Assembly: GCF_000721235.1 (NCBI RefSeq)
Contig: NZ_JOFH01000024.1
Span: 39,746-103,745 of the forward strand
DNA from: Streptomyces olivaceus
GTDB taxonomy: Bacteria; Actinomycetota; Actinomycetes; Streptomycetales; Streptomycetaceae
DNA: 64,000 nt
Direction: 5' to 3'
The notes beneath the pieces were generated by a model that was given only the letters and a program-made list of their open reading frames with translations, ran no database searches and was not told the origin of the DNA. The translations under genes and the position numbers were made by a program. How positions within the stretch are numbered: position 1 is the stretch's first letter; every line of letters begins with the position of its first letter. Positions 53,576-63,118 of this stretch are shown in pieces.

Positions 53576-54181
53576 ATGATCTTCGGGCGTTCCCAGCGCG
53601 GCAAGCCGCCGGTCGAGCCCGTCACGCTGAAGATCCTGGTGGCCGGCGGCTTCGGAGTGGGCAAGACCACCCTCGTCGGTGCCGTCAGTGAGATCAGGCC
53701 GCTGCGTACGGAGGAGCTGCTCACCGAGGCCGGACGGCCCGTCGACGACGTCAGCGGCGTCGAGGGGAAGAACACCACCACGGTCGCCATGGACTTCGGG
53801 CGGATCACCCTGCGCGACGACCTGGTGCTGTACCTCTTCGGCACTCCCGGCCAGGAGCGGTTCTGGTTCATGTGGGACGAGTTGTCAGAGGGCGCCCTGG
53901 GCGCCGTCGTCCTGGCCGACACCCGGCGCCTGGAGGACTGCTTCGCCGCCGTCGACTACTTCGAGCGGCGCTCCATCCCGTTCGTCGTCGGCGTCAACTG
54001 CTTCGAGGGCGCCGCGCGCTACCCGGCCGAGACCGTGCGCCAGGCCCTCGACCTCGACGCGGACGTGCCCCTGGTGACGTGCGACGCCCGGGACCGGGAG
54101 TCCGTGAAGGACGTCCTCATCGGCGTCGTGGAGCACGCCATGACGCAGGCGGCCGACCGCCGCCGGACCGTCACCACCTGA
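53576..54181 (+). CDS. cvnD: Conservon GTPase CvnD
   Basis: A 201-aa small GTPase-like protein. P-loop GGFGVGKTTLVG (about 22-33), switch region with TTTVAMDFG, and G3 GTPGQERFWFMWDEL. The G4 motif NKxD is not obvious (VNCF), as usual for this family. AAGGAGAAG precedes ATG 53576. With CvnA-C it forms a membrane-linked signalling unit that in S. coelicolor conservons affects development. Confidence 0.95.
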   Translation: MIFGRSQRGKPPVEPVTLKILVAGGFGVGKTTLVGAVSEIRPLRTEELLTEAGRPVDDVSGVEGKNTTTVAMDFGRITLRDDLVLYLFGTPGQERFWFMWDELSEGALGAVVLADTRRLEDCFAAVDYFERRSIPFVVGVNCFEGAARYPAETVRQALDLDADVPLVTCDARDRESVKDVLIGVVEHAMTQAADRRRTVTT

Positions 54182-54204
54182 CCGGGGCGGCCGCACGGAT
54201 AACC

Positions 54205-54226
54205 GGCGCCCGCGCGCGTGGGCGCC
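54205..54226 (+). terminator. Hairpin after the conservon
   Basis: GGCGCCC (54205-54211) and GGGCGCC (54220-54226) form a 7-bp stem 24 bp after the cvnD stop. Confidence 0.5.
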
Positions 54227-54285
54227 GCGAGCCGGCGGCCCGCCCACTTCCCCGGCGGCGCCCGGCCCTGATAGATGCAGGGAGC

Positions 54286-55095
54286 ATGACACGACTTTCC
54301 GCCGCGTTCCGCGGCCTGGTCACCGCCTTCGCCGCCGTGCTCGCGGTCACGGCCGTCCCCGCCACCGCCCAGGCCCGGACCGAGCCGACGGCCCCCGAGG
54401 ACTTCGTCGCCCTGAGAAGCGTCGACCCGACCGTCATCGAGGAGATCCGCTACTTCACCCCGCACAACTTCGTCGGCGAGCCCGTGGACGGCTACCGGCA
54501 GCCCCTGTGCATCCTCACCCGCCCCGCGGCCGAGGCCCTCCACCAGGCCCAGACCCGGCTGCTGAGCCAGGGCTACTCCCTCAAGGTCTACGACTGCTAC
54601 CGGCCGCAGCGCGCCGTGGACCACTTCGTCCGCTGGGCCGAGGACCTCGACGACCAGGACATGAAGGCCGAGTTCTACCCGGACGTCGACAAGACCCGCC
54701 TGTTCGCCGACGGCTACATCGCGGAGAAGTCCGGCCACAGCCGGGGATCCACCATGGACCTCACGATCGTACGGCTCCCCGCCGAGCCCACCCGGCCGTA
54801 CCGGCCGGGCGAGCCCCTGGTGCCCTGCTTCGCGCCCCAGGACGAACGCTTCCCCGACAACTCCGTCGACATGGGCACCGGCTTCGACTGCTTCGACACC
54901 CGCTCCCACACGCTCGACCCCCGCATCCAGGGCCCCCAGCGCGCCAACCGGCTCCTGCTCAAGGACACCCTTGAGGACGTCGGACTGGTGAACCTCCCCG
55001 AGGAGTGGTGGCACTTCACCTACCGGCCCGAGCCCTACCCGGACACCTACTTCGACTTCCCGGTCTCCGCGAGGTCGCTCGCGGGCCGCCGCTGA
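54286..55095 (+). CDS. Secreted D-Ala-D-Ala dipeptidase (VanX/DdpX-like)
   Basis: A 269-aa zinc dipeptidase. A signal peptide (about 1-31: LVTAFAAVLAVTAVPATAQA) indicates export, in contrast to cytoplasmic VanX of resistance clusters. Catalytic motifs: SGHSRGSTMDL (SxHxxGxxxD, zinc ligands) and LPEEWWHFTYR (ExxWH). It would cleave D-Ala-D-Ala released from peptidoglycan or peptidoglycan precursors outside the cell. The start ATG 54286 has GGGAG only 4 nt away. It carries no vanHA neighbours, so a role in glycopeptide resistance is not indicated. Confidence 0.92.
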   Translation: MTRLSAAFRGLVTAFAAVLAVTAVPATAQARTEPTAPEDFVALRSVDPTVIEEIRYFTPHNFVGEPVDGYRQPLCILTRPAAEALHQAQTRLLSQGYSLKVYDCYRPQRAVDHFVRWAEDLDDQDMKAEFYPDVDKTRLFADGYIAEKSGHSRGSTMDLTIVRLPAEPTRPYRPGEPLVPCFAPQDERFPDNSVDMGTGFDCFDTRSHTLDPRIQGPQRANRLLLKDTLEDVGLVNLPEEWWHFTYRPEPYPDTYFDFPVSARSLAGRR

Positions 55096-55142
55096 CCGGC
55101 CCGCCGGAGCCGCCCCCTCCGCGATCGGATACAGTCCGCCGC

Positions 55143-55679
55143 GTGTCCGAAACCGAAGCCTCCGTTCCCAACTCCGCGCGGAACAGCCACTGTTCGAGCT
55201 GCGGAACGCCCTACGGAGAGGGCGTCTCCGGCTGGCCCCGCACCTGCCCCGCGTGCGGCACCGCGGCCTACCGCAACCCCCTCCCGGTCGCGGTGGCCCT
55301 CCAGCCCGTGTACGACGAACAGGGCACCGCCCTGGTCGTCATCACCCGCACCGTCGCCCCCGCGCGCGGGGGAGTCGCCCTGCCCGGCGGCTTCATCGAC
55401 GACCGCGAGGACTGGCGGCAGGCCGTCGCCCGCGAACTCAAGGAGGAGACGGGCATCGACGCGGCCGGCCGCGACGTACGGCTCGCCGACGCCATGAGCT
55501 CCTCCGACGGCCACCTGCTGATCTTCGGACTGCTGCCCGAGCGGCCGGCCCAAGGCCTGCCGCCCTCCGCGGCCACCGACGAGACCGACGGGTGGCACCT
55601 CCTGCGCAGGGCAGGGGAACTCGCCTTCCCGCTGCACACCGCGGCCGTACGGGCGTTCTTCGAGGGCCGCTACATCTGA
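55143..55679 (+). CDS. Nudix hydrolase with zinc ribbon (NADH pyrophosphatase-like)
   Basis: A 178-aa protein. The N-terminal zinc ribbon (CSSCGTPYGEG...CPACGT) precedes a Nudix domain with GGFIDDREDWRQAVARELKE-type box (GX5EX7REXXEEXG complete). The ribbon is like that of NudC/NADH pyrophosphatases, though substrate is not certain. GTG 55143 has no ribosome site; TACAGT at 55130-55135 is placed for a leaderless transcript. Its 3' end overlaps the GH31 gene by 10 bp (convergent). Confidence 0.9.
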   Translation: MSETEASVPNSARNSHCSSCGTPYGEGVSGWPRTCPACGTAAYRNPLPVAVALQPVYDEQGTALVVITRTVAPARGGVALPGGFIDDREDWRQAVARELKEETGIDAAGRDVRLADAMSSSDGHLLIFGLLPERPAQGLPPSAATDETDGWHLLRRAGELAFPLHTAAVRAFFEGRYI

Positions 55680-58045
55680 GCCGGCCGCTCCGCCAGCCCC
55701 CGCACGCGCACCGGGCGGGACGGCACGCCCAAGCCGTCCTCGCCCTCGCGCTCCACGACCACCCGCCGCCCCTCCCAGCGCGACACGTACCGTTCGATCT
55801 CCGGTTCCGCCCAGCCGTCGCCCGCGTCCGGCACGACCAGCCCCTCGCCGATCCGCCCCCGCGCGGGTGCCCACACCTCCAGCTCCACCGCGCCGCCCTC
55901 TCCGCGCACCGGCACTACGGCTCCCGCGCGCGCGAACACCGGTATCCGCTCCGGCGGAGCCTCGACCACCACCCGCGCGGGACCCTCGTACGCCCGCTCC
56001 GTCGCCACGTCGTACCAGCGCCCGCGCGGCAACCGCACCGCCCGCCGCTCCACCCCCGGATCGAGCACCGGCGCCACCAGCAGCGAGTCGCCCAGCAGAA
56101 ACGCGTCCTCGCAGTCCCGCAGCGCGCGGTCCTCGGGCGCCGACCACCACAGAGGACGCACATAGGGCGCACCCGTACGCCGCGCCAGATGCGCCAGCGT
56201 CACGAAGTACGGCCGCAGCCGCCGCCGTTCGTCGAGCGCCGCGCGCGCGTGCTCCAGCACCCCGGGCCCGAACCCCCACGGCTCCCGTCGCCCGGCCCGC
56301 CGCCCGCCACCCGTCCGCAGCAGCGGCAGCCGGGCCGCCAGTTGCAGCCACCGCAGATAGAGCTCCGGCGACGGACTGCCGTCGCAGCCGCCCACGTCCG
56401 TCCCCGAGTACGGCACTCCGCACAACCCGAGCCCCACCACCAGCCCCAGCGACGCCCGCAGCGCGCTCCAGCCCGTACCCACGTCGCCCGACCACGCGCC
56501 GCCGTAGCGCTGCATGCCGGCCCAGCCCGAGCGCGACAGCACGAACGGCCGCTCGTCGGGCGCCAGAGCCCGCAGCCCCTCGTAACCGGCCCGCGCCATG
56601 CACAACGCGTACACGTTGTGCGCCTCCCGGTGGTCGGCGCCGCCCGCAGGTCCGTGCCGCGCCGACCGCGGCAGCGTCGCCTCCCCGAAGGCCGCGAACG
56701 ACGTGGGCGCGTCCAGGTCGTGCCAGACCCCGGCGAAACCCCGCCCGAGCCGCTCCTCGTAGAGACCGCCCCACCACTCGCGCACCTCCGCGCGCGTGAA
56801 GTCCGGGAACACCACGTCCCCCGGCCGCCCCACACCGCGGACCACCCGCCCCGAGGCGCCCCGCACGAACACGTCCTCGCGCGCACCGCCGTCGTACACG
56901 GCGTCGCCCGGCACGACCGCGACCGCGGGCTCGACGACCGACACCAGCCGGATCCCGTCCCGCCGCAGCTCGTCGGCGAGGACGGACAGCTTGGGGAACC
57001 GCTCCTCGTCGACGGTGAACACCCGCCGCGCGTCCGCGTGACCGATGCCCAGATGGACCGCCTCCAACGGCAGATCGCGCTCCTGGAAGCCGGCGGCGAC
57101 CCGCCGCACCTCCTGCTCGTCACCGGAGCCCCACCACCCGTGATGGTGACCGAGCGCCCACGACGGCGGCAGCGCCGGCGCGCCGGTCAGCGACGCCCAG
57201 GCGAGCAGCACCCGCGCGGGGGTGCCCACCGTCACCCAGCACCGCAGCGCGCCGCCGTCCATCCGCAGCACGCTCCGCCCCGGCCGGTCGTGCCCGGACC
57301 CGGCACCCTCCTCGCCCTCCCGCAGCGCCACCGTGCCGTCCCAGGAAGTGTCGTAGAAGACCAGATGCGTCCCCGCGTCGGCCACCACCACCTGCACCGG
57401 CATCGTCACGGACGGCCGGTCCGCGCCCGTCGCGAACGGCCCGCCGGGACCGGCGTTCCACAAGCGGTACGTACCCGTCCGCAGCCGCGGCCCCGCCGCC
57501 CGGCCACCGAGACCGAAGAACCGGGCGTCGGCCGCCACCTCCGAGCGCTGCGTCCAGCGCGCCGGCCCGCCGCCCACCGGCTCCCACCAGCGCGGCGGCA
57601 GCTCACGGCGCAGCACCACACCCCCGGGCGTACGGACCTCGATCGCCCCGTGCCGGGACACGGCCACCGTCGCCCGCTCCGCCACCACCCGCCAGCCGCC
57701 GTCCTTGTCGGGTTCCAGCACCGCCCGCGGATCCGGCTCCGGACAGCGGCCCGCCAGCGCGTACGACGGCTCGGGACCGGCCCCGTCCCAGCCCCAGAAG
57801 ACCGCCCCGTTCACCGCGACGAGAACGCGCAGCTCGGAGCGGCCGAAGCGGACGACACCGCCCCCGGGACCCGGCTCCACCTCACGCACCGGCCCCGGCA
57901 CCCGGGCCCGCTCCGCACCCCGCCGCGGCAGTACGGCGGCGTCGGCACGCCGGTGGCGCCACGCCGCCCGAACCGAACGCAACCCCTGCGCCGCCCCCGC
58001 AGAACCGACCGACTTCACCGAACGCACCAGGTCACGACCGTCCAT
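55670..58045 (-). CDS. Glycoside hydrolase family 31 protein (alpha-glucosidase-like)
   Basis: A 791-aa cytoplasmic GH31 protein. The catalytic barrel is in about 300-640: nucleophile region FAGVWHDLDAPTSF, RPFVLSRSGWAGMQRYGGAWSGDVGTGW (acid/base Asp) and CGVPYSGTDVGG. The usual Glu after the nucleophile (DMNE/DMDE) is Ala here, and the end of the barrel differs from the FRxH motif. C-terminal beta domains follow (LPRGRWYDVATERAYEGPA). ATG 58045 is chosen, with weak ribosome site AAGGTG. It is divergent from the acetoacetyl-CoA synthetase gene (211-bp gap). Substrate unknown. Confidence 0.88.
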   Translation of the reverse strand: MDGRDLVRSVKSVGSAGAAQGLRSVRAAWRHRRADAAVLPRRGAERARVPGPVREVEPGPGGGVVRFGRSELRVLVAVNGAVFWGWDGAGPEPSYALAGRCPEPDPRAVLEPDKDGGWRVVAERATVAVSRHGAIEVRTPGGVVLRRELPPRWWEPVGGGPARWTQRSEVAADARFFGLGGRAAGPRLRTGTYRLWNAGPGGPFATGADRPSVTMPVQVVVADAGTHLVFYDTSWDGTVALREGEEGAGSGHDRPGRSVLRMDGGALRCWVTVGTPARVLLAWASLTGAPALPPSWALGHHHGWWGSGDEQEVRRVAAGFQERDLPLEAVHLGIGHADARRVFTVDEERFPKLSVLADELRRDGIRLVSVVEPAVAVVPGDAVYDGGAREDVFVRGASGRVVRGVGRPGDVVFPDFTRAEVREWWGGLYEERLGRGFAGVWHDLDAPTSFAAFGEATLPRSARHGPAGGADHREAHNVYALCMARAGYEGLRALAPDERPFVLSRSGWAGMQRYGGAWSGDVGTGWSALRASLGLVVGLGLCGVPYSGTDVGGCDGSPSPELYLRWLQLAARLPLLRTGGGRRAGRREPWGFGPGVLEHARAALDERRRLRPYFVTLAHLARRTGAPYVRPLWWSAPEDRALRDCEDAFLLGDSLLVAPVLDPGVERRAVRLPRGRWYDVATERAYEGPARVVVEAPPERIPVFARAGAVVPVRGEGGAVELEVWAPARGRIGEGLVVPDAGDGWAEPEIERYVSRWEGRRVVVEREGEDGLGVPSRPVRVRGLAERPAQM

Positions 58046-58256
58046 AGTGATCACCTTGCCACCGACCACCGCGCGCCGGGGCGTCGTTCAACTGCCGTTC
58101 ACCCGCGACCGGAGCACATCTTCATGACACCGCCCTGTGAGGTGGGCCCTGGTGCGGAAGTCGATCACATGGCATCGTCCCTGTCAGCCGCGTCCCGCGC
58201 ACACCCCAGCCCATGGGCCCGGGACGCACACGAAGCGCACAGCCCGGGAGCCGCCG

Positions 58257-60233
58257 ATGTCGACCGTGAACCCCCAGCCGCTCTGGCAGCCCGACGCACA
58301 GCGCGTCGCCCGGGCGCGGATCACCGAGTTCCAGACCTGGGCCGCGCGACACCACGGAGCGCCCGCCGACGGCGGCTACGCCACCCTGCACCGATGGTCC
58401 GTCGACGCCCCGGAGACGTTCTGGCAGGCCGTCACGGAGTGGTTCGACGTACGCTTCTCCACCCCGTACGCGCGCGTACTCGGCGACGCCGCCATGCCCG
58501 GCGCCCAGTGGTTCCCGGGCGCCACTCTGAACTACGCCGAACACGCTCTGCGCGCGGCGGACACCCGGGCCGGCGAACCGGCCCTGCTGCACGTCGACGA
58601 GACCCACGAACCCCGCCCCGTCACCTGGGCCGAACTGCGCCGCCAGGTCGGCTCCCTCGCCGCCGAACTGCGTGCCCTCGGCGTGCGCCCCGGCGACCGC
58701 GTCAGCGGCTACCTCCCCAACGTCCCCGAGGCCGTCGTCGCCCTCCTCGCCACGGCAGCCGTCGGCGGAGTGTGGACCTCCTGCGCCCCCGACTTCGGCG
58801 CCCGCAGCGTCCTCGACCGCTTCCAGCAGGTCGAACCCGTCGTCCTCTTCACCGTCGACGGCTACCGCTACGGCGGCAAGGAACACGACCGCCGCGACAC
58901 CGTCGCCGAACTCCGCCGCGAACTGCCCACCCTCCGCGCGGTCGTCCACATCCCGCTCCTCGGCACCGACACACCCGAGGGAGCGCTGCACTGGGACACG
59001 CTGACGGCCGCCGACACCGAGCCGGTCTTCGAGCAGGTGCCCTTCGACCACCCTCTGTGGGTGCTCTACTCCTCCGGCACCACCGGCCTGCCCAAGGCCA
59101 TCGTCCAGTCCCAGGGCGGCATCCTCGTCGAACACCTCAAGCAGCTCGGCCTGCACTGCGACCTCGGCCCCGAGGACCGCTTCTTCTGGTACACCTCGAC
59201 CGGCTGGATGATGTGGAACTTCCTCGTCTCCGGCCTGCTCACCGGCACCACGATCATCCTCTACGACGGCAGCCCCGGCTTCCCGGCCACGGACGCCCAG
59301 TGGCGCGTCGCCGAACGCACCGGCGCCACGCTCTTCGGCACCTCGGCCGCCTACGTCATGGCCTGCCGCAAAGCGGACGTCCACCCGGCCCGCGACCACG
59401 ACCTCACCAGGATCCAGTGCGTCGCCACCACCGGCTCCCCGCTGCCGCCCGACGGCTTCCGCTGGCTGCACGACGAGTTCGCCGCGGCCGGCGCCGACCT
59501 GTGGATCGCCTCGGTCAGCGGCGGCACCGACGTCTGCTCCTGCTTCGCCGGCGCCGTCCCCACCCTGCCCGTGCACATCGGCGAACTCCAGGCGCCGGGC
59601 CTCGGCACCGACCTCCAGGCCTGGGACCCCGACGGGAACCCCCTCACCGACGAGGTCGGCGAGCTGGTCGTCACCAAGCCCATGCCCTCGATGCCGATCC
59701 GCTTCTGGAACGACCCCGACGGCAGCCGCTACCACGACAGCTACTTCGACACCTACCCCGGCGTCTGGCGGCACGGCGACTGGATCACCCTCACCTCACG
59801 CGGCTCCGTCGTCATCCACGGCCGCTCCGACTCCACCCTCAACCGGCAGGGCGTCCGCATGGGCTCGGCCGACATCTACGAAGCCGTCGAACGCCTCCCC
59901 GAGATCAGGGAATCCCTGGTCATCGGAGTCGAACAGCCCGACGGCGGCTACTGGATGCCCCTGTTCGTGCACCTGGCCCCCGGAGCCGCCCTCGACGAGG
60001 ACCTGCTCGACCGCATCAAACGGACCATCCGCGCCCAGCTCTCCCCGCGCCACGTCCCCGACGAGGTCATCGAGGTACCCGGCATCCCGCACACCCTGAC
60101 CGGCAAACGCATCGAGGTCCCCGTCAAGCGCCTCCTCCAGGGCACCCCGCTCGACAAGGCCGTCAACCCGGGCTCCATCGACAACCTCGACCTGCTCCAC
60201 TTCTACGAGGAACTCGCCCGCAAGCGCACCTGA
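58257..60233 (+). CDS. aacS: Acetoacetyl-CoA synthetase
   Basis: A 658-aa acyl-adenylate-forming enzyme that activates acetoacetate. AMP-binding motif YSSGTTGLPKAIV, the A8 core region VIHGRSDSTLNRQGVRMG, and the catalytic Lys in TLTGKRIEVPVKRLL. That Lys is residue 617 with the ATG 58257 start, the same number as in the S. lividans AacS whose activity is switched off by acetylation (from memory). GGGAG precedes the ATG. The protein includes the C-terminal extension typical of AacS. A hairpin follows. Confidence 0.95.
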   Translation: MSTVNPQPLWQPDAQRVARARITEFQTWAARHHGAPADGGYATLHRWSVDAPETFWQAVTEWFDVRFSTPYARVLGDAAMPGAQWFPGATLNYAEHALRAADTRAGEPALLHVDETHEPRPVTWAELRRQVGSLAAELRALGVRPGDRVSGYLPNVPEAVVALLATAAVGGVWTSCAPDFGARSVLDRFQQVEPVVLFTVDGYRYGGKEHDRRDTVAELRRELPTLRAVVHIPLLGTDTPEGALHWDTLTAADTEPVFEQVPFDHPLWVLYSSGTTGLPKAIVQSQGGILVEHLKQLGLHCDLGPEDRFFWYTSTGWMMWNFLVSGLLTGTTIILYDGSPGFPATDAQWRVAERTGATLFGTSAAYVMACRKADVHPARDHDLTRIQCVATTGSPLPPDGFRWLHDEFAAAGADLWIASVSGGTDVCSCFAGAVPTLPVHIGELQAPGLGTDLQAWDPDGNPLTDEVGELVVTKPMPSMPIRFWNDPDGSRYHDSYFDTYPGVWRHGDWITLTSRGSVVIHGRSDSTLNRQGVRMGSADIYEAVERLPEIRESLVIGVEQPDGGYWMPLFVHLAPGAALDEDLLDRIKRTIRAQLSPRHVPDEVIEVPGIPHTLTGKRIEVPVKRLLQGTPLDKAVNPGSIDNLDLLHFYEELARKRT

Positions 60234-60253
60234 CCAGGCCCTTGCCCCCCCCT

Positions 60254-60273
60254 GGCCGCCCCACACGGCGGCC
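60254..60273 (+). terminator. Hairpin after aacS
   Basis: GGCCGCC (60254-60260) and GGCGGCC (60267-60273), 6-nt loop, 21 bp after the stop. Confidence 0.55.
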
Positions 60274-60356
60274 GGGCGCCGCCCCCTGCCGCACGCCGTT
60301 GTCAGTGCCTCCGATTACTGTGAGTGAGCATTGATCAACCGCGCACAGGGGGAAAC

Positions 60357-61283
60357 ATGGCGCACACCGACCAGACCGGGAAGACCAGCCGGACCAGCCG
60401 GACCGACCGGACCACGCGACGCGTCCTGCGTCGCGAGATCGCGGGCACCATCGGCCTGCTCACCGACGAACACGACTTCCGCACCATGCGGCGCTACCGC
60501 AGCTTCACCTTCCAGGACCACGCCGCCTACCTGCACCAGATCGAAGCCCTCCTGAGGGAACGCGCGACACAGGGCAGCCACACCACGATCGCCCTGTTCG
60601 ACCCCGAGGAGTACGCCGACTACTGCGCCAAGGCGGGCCTCGACCCCGACGCCCCCGCCAGCCGCACCCGCTTCACGGCCGAACTAGCCGCCCACGGCCC
60701 CTCCGTGCCGTACGAGGGCCAGCCCCTCACCGACCTCGTCCCGGCCCTCGTCGACGAAGCGGTCCGGCAGGCCACCTGGGAGTACGCGGCCACCCTGCTC
60801 GCCCGCCTCGGCAGGTGCAGCACCTGCGGCGAAGACCTCGGCCGAGCCGCCTTCACCCGCGCCTCGAGCCTCCTGGCCCGCGTCCTCGACACGGCCCCGG
60901 CCGGCAACCGGCACCTGGTCTGCAGCGTCTCCCGCTCCCCGGAGAACCTCCTCTCCGTCCTCCACGCCGACGACAGCGCCGACGGCATCCCGGACATCGA
61001 CGAGGCCGAGGCCCTCGAATTCACCAGCGTCCTCGCCCTCGGCCTCGCCACCCACAGCCCCGGAGGCCTCGTCATGCGGATCAGCCCGCCGAGCGGCCCC
61101 GACCGCATCCACGGCTGGCGCCTGCGGGGATACGGGTTCGAGCCCCTCACCGCCGGCGAGGTCTTCGACGCCTACTGCACGGATGTCGAGAACGGCGACC
61201 TCATCTCCCCGGAGTCCAACGTCGACTACTGTGCCCCGCCCGACCTCGGAGACCAGCACCTGCCGCCGGGACACCACCACTGA
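60357..61283 (+). CDS. Hypothetical Streptomyces protein with Zn-type CxxC
   Basis: A 308-aa soluble protein I do not recognise. Residues 1-20 are Thr/Arg-rich low complexity; about 30-120 helical; CSTCGED (about 157) could be half of a zinc site, and five other Cys are scattered. AGGGGGAAAC precedes ATG 60357. A -10 like TACTGT lies at 60316-60321. It has its own terminator and is convergent with ptsI. No enzymatic motif is visible. Confidence 0.8.
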   Translation: MAHTDQTGKTSRTSRTDRTTRRVLRREIAGTIGLLTDEHDFRTMRRYRSFTFQDHAAYLHQIEALLRERATQGSHTTIALFDPEEYADYCAKAGLDPDAPASRTRFTAELAAHGPSVPYEGQPLTDLVPALVDEAVRQATWEYAATLLARLGRCSTCGEDLGRAAFTRASSLLARVLDTAPAGNRHLVCSVSRSPENLLSVLHADDSADGIPDIDEAEALEFTSVLALGLATHSPGGLVMRISPPSGPDRIHGWRLRGYGFEPLTAGEVFDAYCTDVENGDLISPESNVDYCAPPDLGDQHLPPGHHH

Positions 61284-61296
61284 ACGGTGAACGACC

Positions 61297-61330
61297 GCGG
61301 GGCGCCCCACCCGAAGGTGGAACGCCCCGC
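61297..61330. terminator. Bidirectional terminator between the hypothetical gene and ptsI
   Basis: GCGGGGCG (61297-61304) pairs with CGCCCCGC (61323-61330) and an inner CCACC/GGTGG stem extends it. Confidence 0.75.
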
Positions 61331-61361
61331 ACCCGACACCCACGGCACTCGCGCCCGGCCG

Positions 61362-63032
61362 CTACTCGCCGGACAGCACCGCCTGTGCGGCGCCGCGCGC
61401 CTCGTCGGCACTGTCCGCGGCCCGGGCGGCGGCAGCGGCGCGCTCGCACTGCGCCAGCGTGAACTTCGCCAGGGTCGCCCGCACATACGGCAGCGACGCC
61501 GCACCCATCGACAGGGAGGTGACACCGAGCCCGGTCAGCACACACGCCAGCAGCGGATCCGACGCGGCCTCACCGCAGACACCGCAGCTCTTGCCCTCGG
61601 CCTTCGCCGCCTCGGCCGACAGCGCGACCAGGTCGAGCAGCGCCGGCTGCCAGGGGTCCTGCAGCCGGGACACGGCGCCCACCTGACGGTCGGCGGCGAA
61701 GGTGTACTGCGCGAGGTCGTTGGTCCCCAGCGACAGGAACTCGACCTCCTGCAGCACCGAACGCGCCCGCAGCGCCGCCGACGGGATCTCCACCATGGCA
61801 CCGAACTTCGCCCGCAGCCCGGCCTCGCGGCACGCGTCCGCGAATGCCTTCGCATCCGCCCGGTCCGCCACCATCGGGGCCATGACCTCAAGGTAGACCG
61901 GCAGTCCGTCCGACGCCTTCGCCAGGGCCGTCAGCTGCGTACGCAGTACGTCGGGGTGGTCGAGCAGCGTCCGCAGACCCCGCACGCCCAGCGCGGGGTT
62001 GGGCTCGTCGCCCGGGGTCAGGAAGTCGAGCGGCTTGTCCGCCCCGGCGTCCAGCACGCGCACGACGACCCGGCCCTCCGGGAACGCTTCGAGCACCTGC
62101 CGGTAGGCGCTGATCTGCTTCTCCTCCGACGGCGCGTTCTCGCTGTCGTCGAGGAAGAGGAACTCGGTCCGGAACAGACCGACGCCCTCGGCCTCCGCCT
62201 CGACGGCCGCGGGCACGTCGGCCGGACCGCCGATGTTCGCCAGCAGCGGCACCTTGTGCCCGTCCGAAGTGGCACCCGGGCCGGTCGCGGCGGCCAGCGC
62301 GGCCTTCTGCTCGGCCGCCTCGGCCGCGAGCCGTGTCCTCTTCTCCTCGTCGGGATTGACGAAGATGTCACCGGTGCTGCCGTCCACGGCGACCACCGTG
62401 CCCTCGGGAATCTCCCCGGCGCCCGGCAGCGCCACCACGGCGGGTACACCGAGCGCCCGCGCCAGAATCGCGCTGTGGCTGGTGGGCCCGCCCTCCTCGG
62501 TGACGAAGCCCAGCACGAGCGTCGGGTCGAGGAGCGCGGTGTCCGCGGGCGCCAGGTCCCGCGCGATGAGCACATACGGTTCGTCGCTGTCCGGAACCCC
62601 GGGCATCGGCACGCCCAGCAGCCGGGCGACGATACGATTCCGCACGTCGTCCAGGTCCGCCACCCGCCCGGCCAGGTACTCACCGGCGCCGGCCAGCAGG
62701 GCCCGGTACGCGGCGAAGGCGTCGTACACCGCGCGCTCGGCCGTGCTCCCGACGGTGATCCGCCGCTCCACGTCTGCCAGCAGCTCGGGATCCTGGGCCA
62801 TCATGGCCTGGGCCTCGAGTACCGCCTGTGCCTCGCCGCCGGCCAGATTGCCGCGCGCGATCAGATCGGCGGCCACGGCTTCCACGGCCTGGCGGGCGCG
62901 GCCCTGCTCACGCTCGGCGTCCTCGGCCGGGATCTGCTTGGCGGGCGGTTCCAGTACCGCCGTACCCATGTGCCGAACCTCGCCGATCGCCACTCCGTGG
63001 CTCACGCCGACGCCTCGCAGCGTTGTCTCCAT
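61362..63032 (-). CDS. ptsI: PTS enzyme I
   Basis: A 556-aa phosphoenolpyruvate-protein phosphotransferase. It autophosphorylates with PEP at His186 (GGPTSHSAILARALG) and passes phosphate to HPr. The PEP-binding signature is in the C-terminal barrel (EFLSLGTNDLAQYTFAADR; CGEAASDP). Length is normal for Streptomyces EI. It lies 86 bp downstream of crr on the same strand, so crr-ptsI form an operon; HPr is encoded elsewhere. Control by DasR is expected from the box at 63694. Confidence 0.97.
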   Translation of the reverse strand: METTLRGVGVSHGVAIGEVRHMGTAVLEPPAKQIPAEDAEREQGRARQAVEAVAADLIARGNLAGGEAQAVLEAQAMMAQDPELLADVERRITVGSTAERAVYDAFAAYRALLAGAGEYLAGRVADLDDVRNRIVARLLGVPMPGVPDSDEPYVLIARDLAPADTALLDPTLVLGFVTEEGGPTSHSAILARALGVPAVVALPGAGEIPEGTVVAVDGSTGDIFVNPDEEKRTRLAAEAAEQKAALAAATGPGATSDGHKVPLLANIGGPADVPAAVEAEAEGVGLFRTEFLFLDDSENAPSEEKQISAYRQVLEAFPEGRVVVRVLDAGADKPLDFLTPGDEPNPALGVRGLRTLLDHPDVLRTQLTALAKASDGLPVYLEVMAPMVADRADAKAFADACREAGLRAKFGAMVEIPSAALRARSVLQEVEFLSLGTNDLAQYTFAADRQVGAVSRLQDPWQPALLDLVALSAEAAKAEGKSCGVCGEAASDPLLACVLTGLGVTSLSMGAASLPYVRATLAKFTLAQCERAAAAARAADSADEARGAAQAVLSGE

Positions 63033-63118
63033 CTCACCCGTCCCGATCGTGCGACGGGTCCCGCCGCCGCAGTGGTTGTCCTACCAGCCGCAGATGCCGC
63101 CGTAGCGCGGCACCGGCG

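Noticed and set aside
53872..54285. Upstream extension of the VanX-like gene frame into cvnD
   Set aside because: It is a shadow of cvnD; the real protein begins at ATG 54286 with a signal peptide.
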